Assembly (NCBI GenBank): GCA_964493995.1
Contig: CAZBQD010000043.1
Span: 1-17,671, forward strand
Source of the DNA: GCA-002282575 sp964493995
GTDB lineage: Bacteria; Pseudomonadota; Gammaproteobacteria; Thiomicrospirales; Thiomicrospiraceae
DNA length: 17,671 nt
Reading direction: 5' to 3'
The stretch's first letter is position 1. Every line of letters begins with the position of its first letter. This document shows positions 8,252 to 14,356 of the stretch, piece after piece. The notes below the pieces were generated by a model, which did not search any database, was not told the DNA's origin, and saw only the letters and a list, made by a program, of their open reading frames with translations. The translations under genes and the position numbers were made by a program.

Positions 8252-8315
8252 GCTGTGTAAATACCCCTATAACTGAGAAGAGACTAAAAAGTTCAATTTA
8301 ATGAACCCAAAATAA

Positions 8316-8513
8316 ATGCCGATATTGATTCCTTCAACCGAAAACACGGTGAAGATCGAAAAGAGCTATTGCTTTAAGCGTGTTGCCTCGGACAAGGATG
8401 TGCCGCTAAACAATGGTTTTTTTGATTTGCAAAAAGGTGAGTTTAAGGATGGCAACGGCTTACTAGGAGGGCAACATGCCTATCGCGTCTATATCACACT
8501 CACCAAACCATAA
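8316..8513 (+). CDS. Small hypothetical protein, possible frameshifted remnant
   Basis: This 65-residue ORF is not recognised. The second half reads like a genuine soluble protein (DVPLNNGFFDLQKGEFKDG, then GGQHAYRVYITLTKP). In another frame just upstream, about 8290-8377, a plausible stretch (FNEPKINADIDSFNRKHGE, then DRKELL) ends at a stop near 8375-8377. The coding signal therefore seems to change frame around 8365-8380, as if a larger gene had suffered a frameshift. No clear Shine-Dalgarno precedes 8316. The ORF lies between two TA operons and could be the tail of a gene lost when one of them arrived. Function unknown. Confidence 0.35.
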   Translation: MPILIPSTENTVKIEKSYCFKRVASDKDVPLNNGFFDLQKGEFKDGNGLLGGQHAYRVYITLTKP

Positions 8514-8522
8514 AATCTAAAT

Positions 8523-8578
8523 TTGACAAAATAATTCCTCAGCACTAACATATCAATGTATATCTATTGTATTACAAT
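8523..8578 (+). promoter_or_regulatory. Promoter and operator of TA operon 2
   Basis: A perfect -35 TTGACA (8523-8528) is followed after 17 bases by TAACAT (8546-8551), a fair -10. Just downstream lie short inverted repeats, the clearest being ATTGT-ATT-ACAAT at 8566-8578. This parallels operon 1, but the operator sequence is quite different, so cross-regulation looks unlikely. Confidence 0.6.
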
Positions 8579-8595
8579 CTAGCTAAGGGGTTTTG

Positions 8596-8862
8596 ATGAG
8601 AACCGCTGCCATTAATCTTAGAGCTATGCCAGAACAACGGGATTTAATTGATCATGCCGCGGCTCTGCTAGGTAAGAACAGATCGGACTTTATGCTTGAG
8701 GTGGCTTGTGAACAGGCGCGCTCCATTGTTCTGGATCAAACCTTTTTCGCCTTGGATTCAGAGAAATACAAACAATTTACTGAATTACTTGATGCACCTG
8801 TGTCTGAGAATACCGGATTAGCTCGGCTCATGAATGTCGTTGAGCCTTGGTCTGCAAAGTAA
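8596..8862 (+). CDS. DUF1778 antitoxin (TacA-like), second pair
   Basis: This is an 88-residue DUF1778 antitoxin. The N-terminus INLRAMPEQRDLIDHAAALLG with NRSDFMLEVACEQA is the classical DUF1778 ribbon-helix-helix pattern. The C-terminal part (FTELLDAPVSENTGLARLM) is the toxin-binding tail. The ATG at 8596 is preferred over an adjacent TTG at 8593; AAGGGG lies 5 bases upstream. The stop TAA shares its last base with the toxin ATG. It is only distantly similar to the antitoxin of the first pair, so the two operons probably arrived separately rather than by local duplication. Confidence 0.92.
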   Translation: MRTAAINLRAMPEQRDLIDHAAALLGKNRSDFMLEVACEQARSIVLDQTFFALDSEKYKQFTELLDAPVSENTGLARLMNVVEPWSAK

Positions 8863-9341
8863 TGGCGTTAGAGTTACTAGCACCTGTACCGCTAAATACA
8901 GAACATCGCTTTTCCGACTTTAATTGCGGTGAGTCTTCTCTAAATGATTGGTTGAAGCGTCGTGCCTTGGCAAATCAACATAATGGCGCAAGTCGTACTT
9001 TTGTCGTGACTGATCGCTTAGGGGAAGTTTACGGTTACTATGCCTTGGCCGCAGGTGCTGTTTCGCACAACATGGCGAGCAATTCAATTAAGCGCAATAT
9101 GCCCGACCCCATTCCTGTCATGGTGCTTGGAAGGCTTGCCGTTGACTTTCGTGCTCAAGGAATTAAGCTAGGAGCATCTCTACTGAAAGACGCGGTAACG
9201 AGAAGTACGTTAGTTGCTCAGAATATTGGCGTTCGTGCCATACTTGTTCATGCCATTAATGACCGTGCAAAGCAGTTTTATGAACATTATGGATTCAAAG
9301 CTTCGACTATTGATCCGTTGGTATTGATGTTGAAACTTTGA
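8862..9341 (+). CDS. GNAT-family toxin (TacT-like), second pair
   Basis: This 159-residue N-acetyltransferase belongs to the tRNA-acetylating toxin family. The family opening FSDFNCGESSLNDWLKRRA is present. It is followed by SRTFVV and the YGYYALAAGAVSH strand, the acetyl-CoA loop VLGRLAVDFRAQGIKLGASLL, and the C-terminal HAINDRAKQFYEHYGF with the catalytic-region Tyr and the GF. The ATG at 8862 overlaps the antitoxin stop (TAATG). An upstream TTG at 8847 in the same frame would lie inside the antitoxin gene and is less likely. The protein looks intact. It differs markedly from the toxin at 7754-8251, so the two pairs are likely to be functionally independent. Confidence 0.93.
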   Translation: MALELLAPVPLNTEHRFSDFNCGESSLNDWLKRRALANQHNGASRTFVVTDRLGEVYGYYALAAGAVSHNMASNSIKRNMPDPIPVMVLGRLAVDFRAQGIKLGASLLKDAVTRSTLVAQNIGVRAILVHAINDRAKQFYEHYGFKASTIDPLVLMLKL

Positions 9342-9705
9342 GTGTCCCAGTTGTTAACACTGCATACATAGCCGCTGAAGGTTGCAAAAATGGTTCTCTC
9401 ACGTTTTAGACTCTGAGCTCATGATGAAAATCAAATGGTTAAAAACGCGCACTATCTGCTTATTTATCTATTCACTTGACAGGCGAACCCCGTGAGTCCC
9501 ACGGTTCTTTTCTTTGGCTGGTGTTGATGCGAGATACTCAAATCCTCTCTTGAGGATGTTTTTCGCAGCATGCTGTGCCGTTTGGTTTTTTTTGGTTAAG
9601 TAGTCCAAAAAGAAAACATCTTTTACTAGGAGGGTAGCCGTTCCGTAGGCGGGTCAATTTTCAAATGCCGCTAGTGGGGCAAAACCTGATATTGCCGTTA
9701 ATGGT
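9342..9705. other. Intergenic region with transposase remnant
   Basis: Of this 364-base stretch, 9342-9467 shows nothing recognisable. The minus strand of 9468-9653 carries a probable OrfB (TnpB-like) tail, described separately. The remaining bases up to the ATPase stop at 9706 show no ORF I trust. Confidence 0.5.
9468..9653 (-). pseudogene. IS200/IS605-type OrfB (TnpB-like) C-terminal remnant
   Basis: A 61-codon open frame without a start codon ends at a TAG. It contains TAQHAAKNILKRGFEYL, then THGVRL. TnpB/OrfB proteins end with a zinc ribbon and the RuvC-III segment whose pattern is D-x-N-A-A-x-N-I-(L)-x-R-G, followed by a GTxG-type tail. The AAKNILKRG and RGTHG parts fit well, but the catalytic Asp position is Ala here and the zinc-finger Cys residues are not visible. 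If the assignment is right, it is a dead tail of an RNA-guided-nuclease family gene left by an old IS insertion. The match is by pattern only. Confidence 0.45.
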
Positions 9706-10818
9706 TTACAGATGAATAGTTTCATACCACCGAGATAATTCGGTCTCTTGAACTGAATATTCACCACGCGCGCTGCGCCAAATTAATGAAGGCTCTCGAT
9801 TGCGCATTTTTTCGATCGCTTTTTGTGCTTTAGACATGTTAACTGTTTTGCCACAATACTCAGTATAGAACGACAGAGCTGCATTATCATAAGGCTTAAA
9901 ACGCTCCTTTTGTGCCAACAGATGCAATAGTATGGCTTGTTCTAACTTGCTCAAACCGTTAAACAATTCTTTCATGTCATTTTCGATTGCCTCATGGTAA
10001 GCAACAGCGACCGATAACAAACAACTATTCAAATCGATTGAGTGTTTTAATGGATTAAGACAATCACCAATGGCATCGATGAACGGCTGGGGTCGATGAT
10101 TAAATAAGTTAAAGGCTTCTAATAATTTTACTTCATCAATGGCCAGACTGATTCTCTGCTCTATACGAGAAGCCACGAACTCAATAAAATCCTTACCCAG
10201 TACGGGCAGTGTTTCTACCTTAGATCCATAGAATGGCGCACTATTTCCATGTACCAATCTCACTAATTTATCGCGATCTGAACCGGTCATAATGAGTATC
10301 AATTGAGTATGACTGGGTGAGTTCATTTGATCTCTGGCAGATTTAAGTGCGAACATTAGGTTCTCACCATCACTGCTACTTAGTGCTTGTTGCGCTTCAT
10401 CAACGATCAAAGCAATAGGCTTGTCATGGGATTTATGTAACACTTTTAAGGCTTCTGCAATCGTCAATTCCTCTGCGGGTTGTGTACTGTCAAATTTAAA
10501 CCCGGCAAAGGAAAAGTTCTTTGCACCAAATAACTCAGTGTATTTTTTTACAGATGAGAATCCGGCAGCAAACTGATCAGCAATTGCTTTCTTAACTAAA
10601 ATAGAAGGATCGATAGAACGATCTGACCAAAGATCAACATAAATGCACAGTACTTTCTGTCGGCTCAATTCAGGCATTAGATCATGTTGTAAAAACATGG
10701 ATTTACCTGTTCGTCTTGGCGCAGTCAAAAAAAGCCCATTACGAATATCGCTAAACATGTCGGGCTCAATCAGTGCTTTAGCAATGCTTTTAGCCATATC
10801 GGTGCGATGAAAGTGCAT
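9706..10818 (-). CDS. AAA-type ATPase with C-terminal helical/winged-helix region
   Basis: The protein has 370 residues. Walker A is TAPRRTGKS (K39, S40) directly after LFL. Walker B is IALIVDEAQQAL (D140, E141), and a sensor-1-like strand LILIMTGSDRD lies at about 173-183. The layout resembles small P-loop ATPases of the archaeal-ATPase/STAND-like group, which couple nucleotide binding to a partner. The last 80 residues (from LSKLEQAILLHLLAQKE) look like a winged-helix domain, ending SRWYETIHL. The ATG at 10818 has GAGGA about 8 bases upstream, and an AT-rich palindrome lies at 10833-10850. It stands alone: the nearest gene on its strand is the broken PIN gene upstream, separated by a hairpin. 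Such ATPases are common in mobile and defence islands, but no specific role can be assigned. Confidence 0.75.
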   Translation of the reverse strand: MHFHRTDMAKSIAKALIEPDMFSDIRNGLFLTAPRRTGKSMFLQHDLMPELSRQKVLCIYVDLWSDRSIDPSILVKKAIADQFAAGFSSVKKYTELFGAKNFSFAGFKFDSTQPAEELTIAEALKVLHKSHDKPIALIVDEAQQALSSSDGENLMFALKSARDQMNSPSHTQLILIMTGSDRDKLVRLVHGNSAPFYGSKVETLPVLGKDFIEFVASRIEQRISLAIDEVKLLEAFNLFNHRPQPFIDAIGDCLNPLKHSIDLNSCLLSVAVAYHEAIENDMKELFNGLSKLEQAILLHLLAQKERFKPYDNAALSFYTEYCGKTVNMSKAQKAIEKMRNREPSLIWRSARGEYSVQETELSRWYETIHL

Positions 10819-10832
10819 AAAATTATCCTCTT

Positions 10833-10850
10833 ATATCTAGTTATAGATAT
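10833..10850 (-). promoter_or_regulatory. Palindromic operator upstream of ATPase gene
   Basis: ATATCTA-GTTA-TAGATAT has perfect 7-bp arms and lies 15 bases before the ATPase start. A related half-site (AAGATATTTAAGG) follows at 10865-10877. Position and symmetry suggest a regulator-binding site, perhaps for the ATPase itself through its winged helix. That is inference. The site could also be partly the promoter -10 region. Confidence 0.55.
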
Positions 10851-10939
10851 TATATCCTATTAAAGATATTTAAGGATAAAATCATCAAAGAAATTGTTTT
10901 CAGTTCAGAGGAGTCTAGCTAACCACATAAAAAGAGGAT

Positions 10940-10977
10940 TTATCATATCCGATAATGCAGATTATCGGATATGATAA
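10940..10977. repeat. 38-bp perfect hairpin (17-bp arms, 4-nt loop)
   Basis: TTATCATATCCGATAAT and its exact complement flank the loop GCAG. It lies 10 bases past the stop of the truncated PIN gene and upstream of the ATPase promoter. On the minus strand a T5 run follows about 9 bases after the stem, so it might terminate the XRE-PIN operon. The stem is AT-rich and unusually long and perfect. Symmetric arms of this kind also resemble tyrosine-recombinase core sites or the residue of a mobile element. It may mark the event that cut the PIN gene. Confidence 0.85.
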
Positions 10978-10987
10978 GAAACTGTGA

Positions 10988-11173
10988 TCACTGTACAAAA
11001 TTTACAACTCTTGTACGAAAAAGTGTTGACACGTCAGGATGATTTTCTTTCAGCTCTTCCTCAAATAGCACATCTGGCGTAACGAACTCGTAAGGTAGTT
11101 TGAATAAGGATGACAGCAGTCCGCTATCATCCATATCGATCAGAATATTGGCATCACTGATGAGAAGCTGCAT
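10988..11173 (-). pseudogene. PIN-domain toxin, C-terminally truncated
   Basis: Only 61 residues remain of a domain that normally has 130-170. The N-terminus is classical PIN: MQLLISDANILIDMDDSGLL with the first catalytic Asp (D7), then LPYEFVTPDVLFEEEL with the second acidic position. The later acidic residues needed to hold the metal ion are missing. The reading ends RTRVVNFVQ at a TGA close to the 38-bp hairpin. The ATG at 11173 overlaps the end of the XRE/ImmA gene by 20 bases, a normal arrangement for these pairs. As it stands it should have no ribonuclease activity. Confidence 0.75.
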
Positions 11174-12221
11174 CTAACAGCTCCAATCTTCGTGTTTGCC
11201 TAAAACGCATTAAAGACATGCCTAATAATTCTGCTGCCCTAGAATCACTAATGATATTTTCAGCCAGCGCATAATAAACCAACTGCTCAAAAAAGCTGGT
11301 TTTTTCGACAGGATACGGCTCACCTGGCTCCGATTTCTTCCAGCCATTTTTGCCAAATCGAATATGATAGGTTTTGTATAGGCTTTCTTTAATAATACCA
11401 ATTTCTTTTGCTCGGTATAAACAAGCATTCATGCTAATACCAAACTCATGCTTGAGCAAATATAGCTCTTGCAGCTCAATGTTATTACGTCTAATGCCAA
11501 GTTGTTTGCGCAGCGACACTTCTGGCAGCAAGAAGCATGAAGCAAAGCGATTACACGCTTTCTCTTCATCGATGCCTTCTGATAATCGACCATGCATCAA
11601 TAAATGCCCAAGCTCATGCGCCAAAGTAAATCGTTGACGATCACCAGTTGCATGGGCAGAGACAACCAAAACAGGTTTATCGTTTGCATGTGCTTGCAGA
11701 CCATCGATGGTGCCATCTTCGACAGCACCAGTCACAACGACCAAGATACCATGTTGCTCTAAGAGGTCAATTAAATCAGAGATACGATCAAAGCCAAGTT
11801 CCCATTCGTTACGTAAAGCATCAGCCAATCGGTCAACATCATCCAGCGATTGGATGATGCTCGGAACGCATTGTGGTACTTCGTATTTTGGTACAGGGAA
11901 AACAGGCCATTGATTTTCTAAATCAATCCACCGTTCTACTTGTTCTAACACATCTGCCTGTACGCGCCCCATCACACCTTTACTGGTGTTAGCACGTTTG
12001 CGATATTCAATGTTGCTCAACTGGACGGTAACAGGTCTAAAAAAATACTCAACGCGTACACTCAATGCTTTTGCCAGCTTAAGCAACGAATCAGATGATG
12101 GCATACTAACGCCATGCTCGTATTTTTTAATCATATTGGCACTAAGCCCAACCGCTTGTGCAAGTGCCTGCATAGAAAGACCAGCAGCGGTTCTTGCACG
12201 CAATAATCGTTCACCAAACAT
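11154..12221 (-). CDS. XRE-family regulator with ImmA/IrrE metallopeptidase domain
   Basis: The protein has 355 residues. Residues 1-62 form a Cro/CI-type helix-turn-helix (LRARTAAGLSMQALAQAVGL through VEYFFRP). A DUF955/ImmA-IrrE zinc peptidase domain follows, with the HExxH site as H202-E203-L-G-H206 in FTLAHELGHLLMHG and a downstream acidic ligand region (DEEKACNRFASCFLLP). The C-terminal 80 residues include a second helix-turn-helix-like stretch (RAAELLGMSLMRFRQTRRL). The ATG has an excellent AAGGAGGG. A 15-bp palindrome sits upstream, so self-repression is likely. Its overlap with a PIN-domain gene marks it as the antitoxin or regulator half of a toxin-antitoxin unit. The toxin is now broken, leaving an orphan regulator. 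ImmA-type proteases can alternatively cleave phage-type repressors. Confidence 0.88.
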   Translation of the reverse strand: MFGERLLRARTAAGLSMQALAQAVGLSANMIKKYEHGVSMPSSDSLLKLAKALSVRVEYFFRPVTVQLSNIEYRKRANTSKGVMGRVQADVLEQVERWIDLENQWPVFPVPKYEVPQCVPSIIQSLDDVDRLADALRNEWELGFDRISDLIDLLEQHGILVVVTGAVEDGTIDGLQAHANDKPVLVVSAHATGDRQRFTLAHELGHLLMHGRLSEGIDEEKACNRFASCFLLPEVSLRKQLGIRRNNIELQELYLLKHEFGISMNACLYRAKEIGIIKESLYKTYHIRFGKNGWKKSEPGEPYPVEKTSFFEQLVYYALAENIISDSRAAELLGMSLMRFRQTRRLELLDAASHQ

Positions 12222-12262
12222 ACCAGCCCTCCTTGAGTATCGGTTTATGACTTGTTAATATT

Positions 12263-12277
12263 TTTACAAATTGTAAA
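12263..12277 (-). promoter_or_regulatory. Operator palindrome of XRE/ImmA gene
   Basis: TTTACAA-A-TTGTAAA is a perfect 15-bp palindrome 42 bases upstream of the XRE start. It is flanked by AT-rich DNA where the promoter must lie. Such sites are typical autoregulatory targets of XRE repressors. The binding partner is inferred from position. Confidence 0.65.
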
Positions 12278-12386
12278 CCAAAGATCTAGATAAGTCCACA
12301 ATTTCAAAACGGATAAAACTTGCTTCACTTATGCAACAGCTAGAGCTACCTTTCCAATGTCATCAGCCTTGCTTGAAGTGGTTACA

Positions 12387-12458
12387 CTACCCCGCCCTCT
12401 ACCTGGCCACACTCACTTCGCTAAAGTTCGCGCCTCGATGCAGAGATTGCTTAATCGG
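12387..12458 (+). pseudogene. 5' fragment of a second tyrosine recombinase gene
   Basis: These 72 bases align with 14365-14437, codons 3-27 of the intact int gene, in the same orientation. By eye there are seven substitutions and one missing base (CTTCGC against CTTCCGC), which shifts the frame. The ATG is not conserved. Homology stops at CGG, where the promoter zone of the COG1373 ATPase begins. With the 3' fragment at 16564-16719 it brackets the whole ATPase-IHF-int-SEC-C block. Confidence 0.85.
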
Positions 12459-12484
12459 TAAATAACTTTGCTGTTATTTTCCAC

Positions 12485-12536
12485 AATTTACGACAATAGA
12501 TTCCGTAATTTACGTTGTTAAGCTACTATATTTACG
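12485..12536 (+). promoter_or_regulatory. Promoter zone with ATTTACG repeats
   Basis: AATTTACG occurs at 12485-12492 and 12507-12514, and TTTACG again at 12531-12536. The middle copy is part of the palindrome CGTAA-T-TTACG (12504-12514). The region is AT-rich and lies directly before the ATPase ATG at 12550, which itself has only a weak ribosome-binding site. Regular repeats here suggest binding of a dimeric regulator or of a DNA-bending protein. This is inference. Confidence 0.45.
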
Positions 12537-12549
12537 GTAACATTATCAC

Positions 12550-13791
12550 ATGATTACATCATCTCTTTTCTCACGCTGGATAGAACCCCGCATTACTGAA
12601 GCTTTGCTAGATACGCCTGTCGTATTACTGGCAGGTCCTCGTCAGGCAGGGAAAACAACATTGGTACGGCAAATCGCTGAACAACAGGGATTGCGCTACT
12701 TAACGCTGGATGATGCCCTAACCTTACTTTCTGCACGTGAAGATCCTGTTGGCATGATTCGTAGTTTAGATCGTGCTGTGATCGATGAAATTCAGCGTGC
12801 GCCACAGTTATTATTGGCCATCAAAAAAAGTGTTGATGACGATCGCCGTCCTGGTCGTTTTCTAATAACTGGCTCAGCTAATTTGATGGCTTTGCCTACT
12901 GTGGCAGACTCACTCGCTGGTCGTATGGAAACACTTTCATTGTTACCTCTATCACAAAGCGAAATTGAGTCAAACTCAGCGAATTGGATTGACCGCGCCT
13001 TTACAGGTCAACTACTTCAAGTCGATAAACCAGCCCTTGGCTCTGAGTTGATTGAGCGCATTTTGTGCGGCGGATATCCTGAAGCCATTTCACGAAGCTC
13101 GCCAAGACGTAGATTGACATGGGCGCGTCAATATATCGATGCGATCATCCAGCGTGATGTTCGTGATGTGGCTGGTATAGACAAGCTGGATCACTTGCCT
13201 AGATTTCTACGTGCATTGGCACAGAAAGCGGGTCAGATGTGTAATTACACCAAACTTGGCGGTCAGGTTGGGTTAGACGGTAAAACAGCCGCGCGTTATA
13301 TTAGCGTGTTTGAACAGATGTACCTACTAAAACGTGTTGATGTCTGGGCACGTAATCGCCTTAATCGTGTTGTGAAAACACCTAAGCTTCAATTTCTCGA
13401 TTCTGGATTATTGGCATCATTGCTAGGTCTGAACACTGAAGCGTTGAATCAAGATCGTATGCGACTGGGTAGCCTGTTAGAAAGCTTTGTATTTTCTGAG
13501 TTGCTCAAGCACACTACAACCGCCGATGATGACTATGACCTAATGTACTACCGCGACGCAGATAAATATGAGGTTGATGTCGTCATCGAGAATACAGCAG
13601 GACAACTGATCGGTGTAGAGGTCAAAGCCGCAGCCAGTATTAAAGAAAGTGACCTACGTGGACTGAAAAAACTGGCTAGTCTTGCAGGCGATCAATTTAA
13701 GATGGGCGTGTTACTTTACGATGGCACCGAGATCATGCCACTGAGTGAGAAGCTTTGGGCAGTGCCGCTGTCTACGTTATGGGGTAAGTGA
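12550..13791 (+). CDS. COG1373-type AAA ATPase with DUF4143
   Basis: This 413-residue protein has the classical arrangement of the COG1373 family. Walker A is AGPRQAGKTT (K35), Walker B is RAVIDEIQRAP (D79, E80), a sensor is FLITGSANL at about 104-112, and an Arg lies in LAGRMETLSL (R125). These are followed by the DUF4143 region (YIDAIIQRDVRDVAGIDKL, then a winged-helix-like part with KLGGQVGLDGKTAARYI). The C-terminus (KYEVDVVIE then IGVEVKAA) has a PD-(D/E)XK-like strand pattern often seen at the end of these proteins. The family is very widespread, its role is not settled, and it is frequent in mobile DNA. It is the first gene of a plus-strand row with the IHF-like, int and SEC-C genes. 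The protein looks complete. Confidence 0.92.
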   Translation: MITSSLFSRWIEPRITEALLDTPVVLLAGPRQAGKTTLVRQIAEQQGLRYLTLDDALTLLSAREDPVGMIRSLDRAVIDEIQRAPQLLLAIKKSVDDDRRPGRFLITGSANLMALPTVADSLAGRMETLSLLPLSQSEIESNSANWIDRAFTGQLLQVDKPALGSELIERILCGGYPEAISRSSPRRRLTWARQYIDAIIQRDVRDVAGIDKLDHLPRFLRALAQKAGQMCNYTKLGGQVGLDGKTAARYISVFEQMYLLKRVDVWARNRLNRVVKTPKLQFLDSGLLASLLGLNTEALNQDRMRLGSLLESFVFSELLKHTTTADDDYDLMYYRDADKYEVDVVIENTAGQLIGVEVKAAASIKESDLRGLKKLASLAGDQFKMGVLLYDGTEIMPLSEKLWAVPLSTLWGK

Positions 13792-13882
13792 TTTCTGCAG
13801 TCTGCGACACAAGCCCAGCAAGGTTTCAGCAAGTCAACGCCAATTATTATAAACAAGGTCAATATTGCTTAATGGGATTTAA

Positions 13883-13888
13883 TATAAT
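13883..13888 (+). promoter_or_regulatory. -10 element upstream of IHF-like gene
   Basis: A perfect TATAAT lies 30 bases before the ATG at 13919. No good -35 sits at the right distance (TTGCTT at 13865-13870 would leave only 12 bases), so the promoter may need an activator. It implies that the IHF-like gene and perhaps int can be transcribed independently of the ATPase gene. Confidence 0.5.
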
Positions 13889-13918
13889 GCACGCATCCAT
13901 AAACACAGGCTCCACTCC

Positions 13919-14212
13919 ATGACCAGATCAGAACTCATCACCTTTATTGCGCGTCGTCATAACGAACTGCCTACTCGTGACATAGAGCTTGCGGTTAGTC
14001 TGCTAATTCAAACAATCAGCGAAGCATTGGCCAATGGTGAGCGTATTGAAGTACGGGGATTTGGTGCCTTTTCAATCAGAGAACTTAAACCTCGTATGGG
14101 GCGTAATCCCAAAACAGGCGAATCAGTAGCACTGGGTTCTCGTCGCTCCATTCATTTTAAAGCAGGCAAAGAGCTTAAAGAAGGTGTTAATGCAGTCTCA
14201 ATAAGCTCTTAG
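13919..14212 (+). CDS. IHF-beta/HU-family DNA-bending protein
   Basis: This 97-residue protein is of normal length for the DNABII family. It starts MTRSELITFIARRHNELPT, which is very like IHF-beta. ERIEVRGFGAFSI lies at 41-53, and the DNA-intercalating arm GRNPKTGE has Pro64. The basic strand ends in HFKAGKELKEGV. IHF and HU bend DNA, and IHF is a standard cofactor for recombination by lambda-type tyrosine recombinases. The gene sits 145 bases upstream of an intact int on the same strand. A dedicated IHF-beta-like partner for this recombinase, perhaps pairing with chromosomal IHF-alpha or forming a homodimer, is a reasonable inference. The similarity to canonical IHF-beta is moderate, so it is not likely to be the host's main copy. 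Its Shine-Dalgarno is poor. Confidence 0.92.
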   Translation: MTRSELITFIARRHNELPTRDIELAVSLLIQTISEALANGERIEVRGFGAFSIRELKPRMGRNPKTGESVALGSRRSIHFKAGKELKEGVNAVSISS

Positions 14213-14259
14213 ACAGTTAAGGCTATATAAATAGTTTTATAAAACCGATCCAGACATTC

Positions 14260-14276
14260 GGGAGTCACTGACTCCC
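14260..14276. repeat. 17-bp perfect palindrome between IHF-like gene and int
   Basis: GGGAGTCA-C-TGACTCCC lies 47 bases after the IHF-like stop and 80 bases before the int start. It has no following T-tract on the plus strand, so terminator function is doubtful. It could be an operator for int or a recombination-related site. Confidence 0.6.
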
Positions 14277-14356
14277 AAATTAGCCTTTAAAAATTTAGAA
14301 ATGTAAGTCGGCAACTTCACAATTATTCTTTCGTTTATGGATTTATAAGCTCTAGT

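Larger units (their letters stand above)
12222..12549. other. Divergent intergenic region
   Basis: These 328 bases lie between the minus-strand XRE gene and the plus-strand ATPase gene. They contain the XRE palindrome (12263-12277), the 5' fragment of a second recombinase gene (12387-12458) and an AT-rich promoter zone with repeated ATTTACG motifs (12485-12536). Confidence 0.7.

Noticed and set aside
11648..11913. Plus-strand ORFs of about 70 residues within the XRE/ImmA gene
   Set aside because: They are antisense shadows of a well-supported gene.
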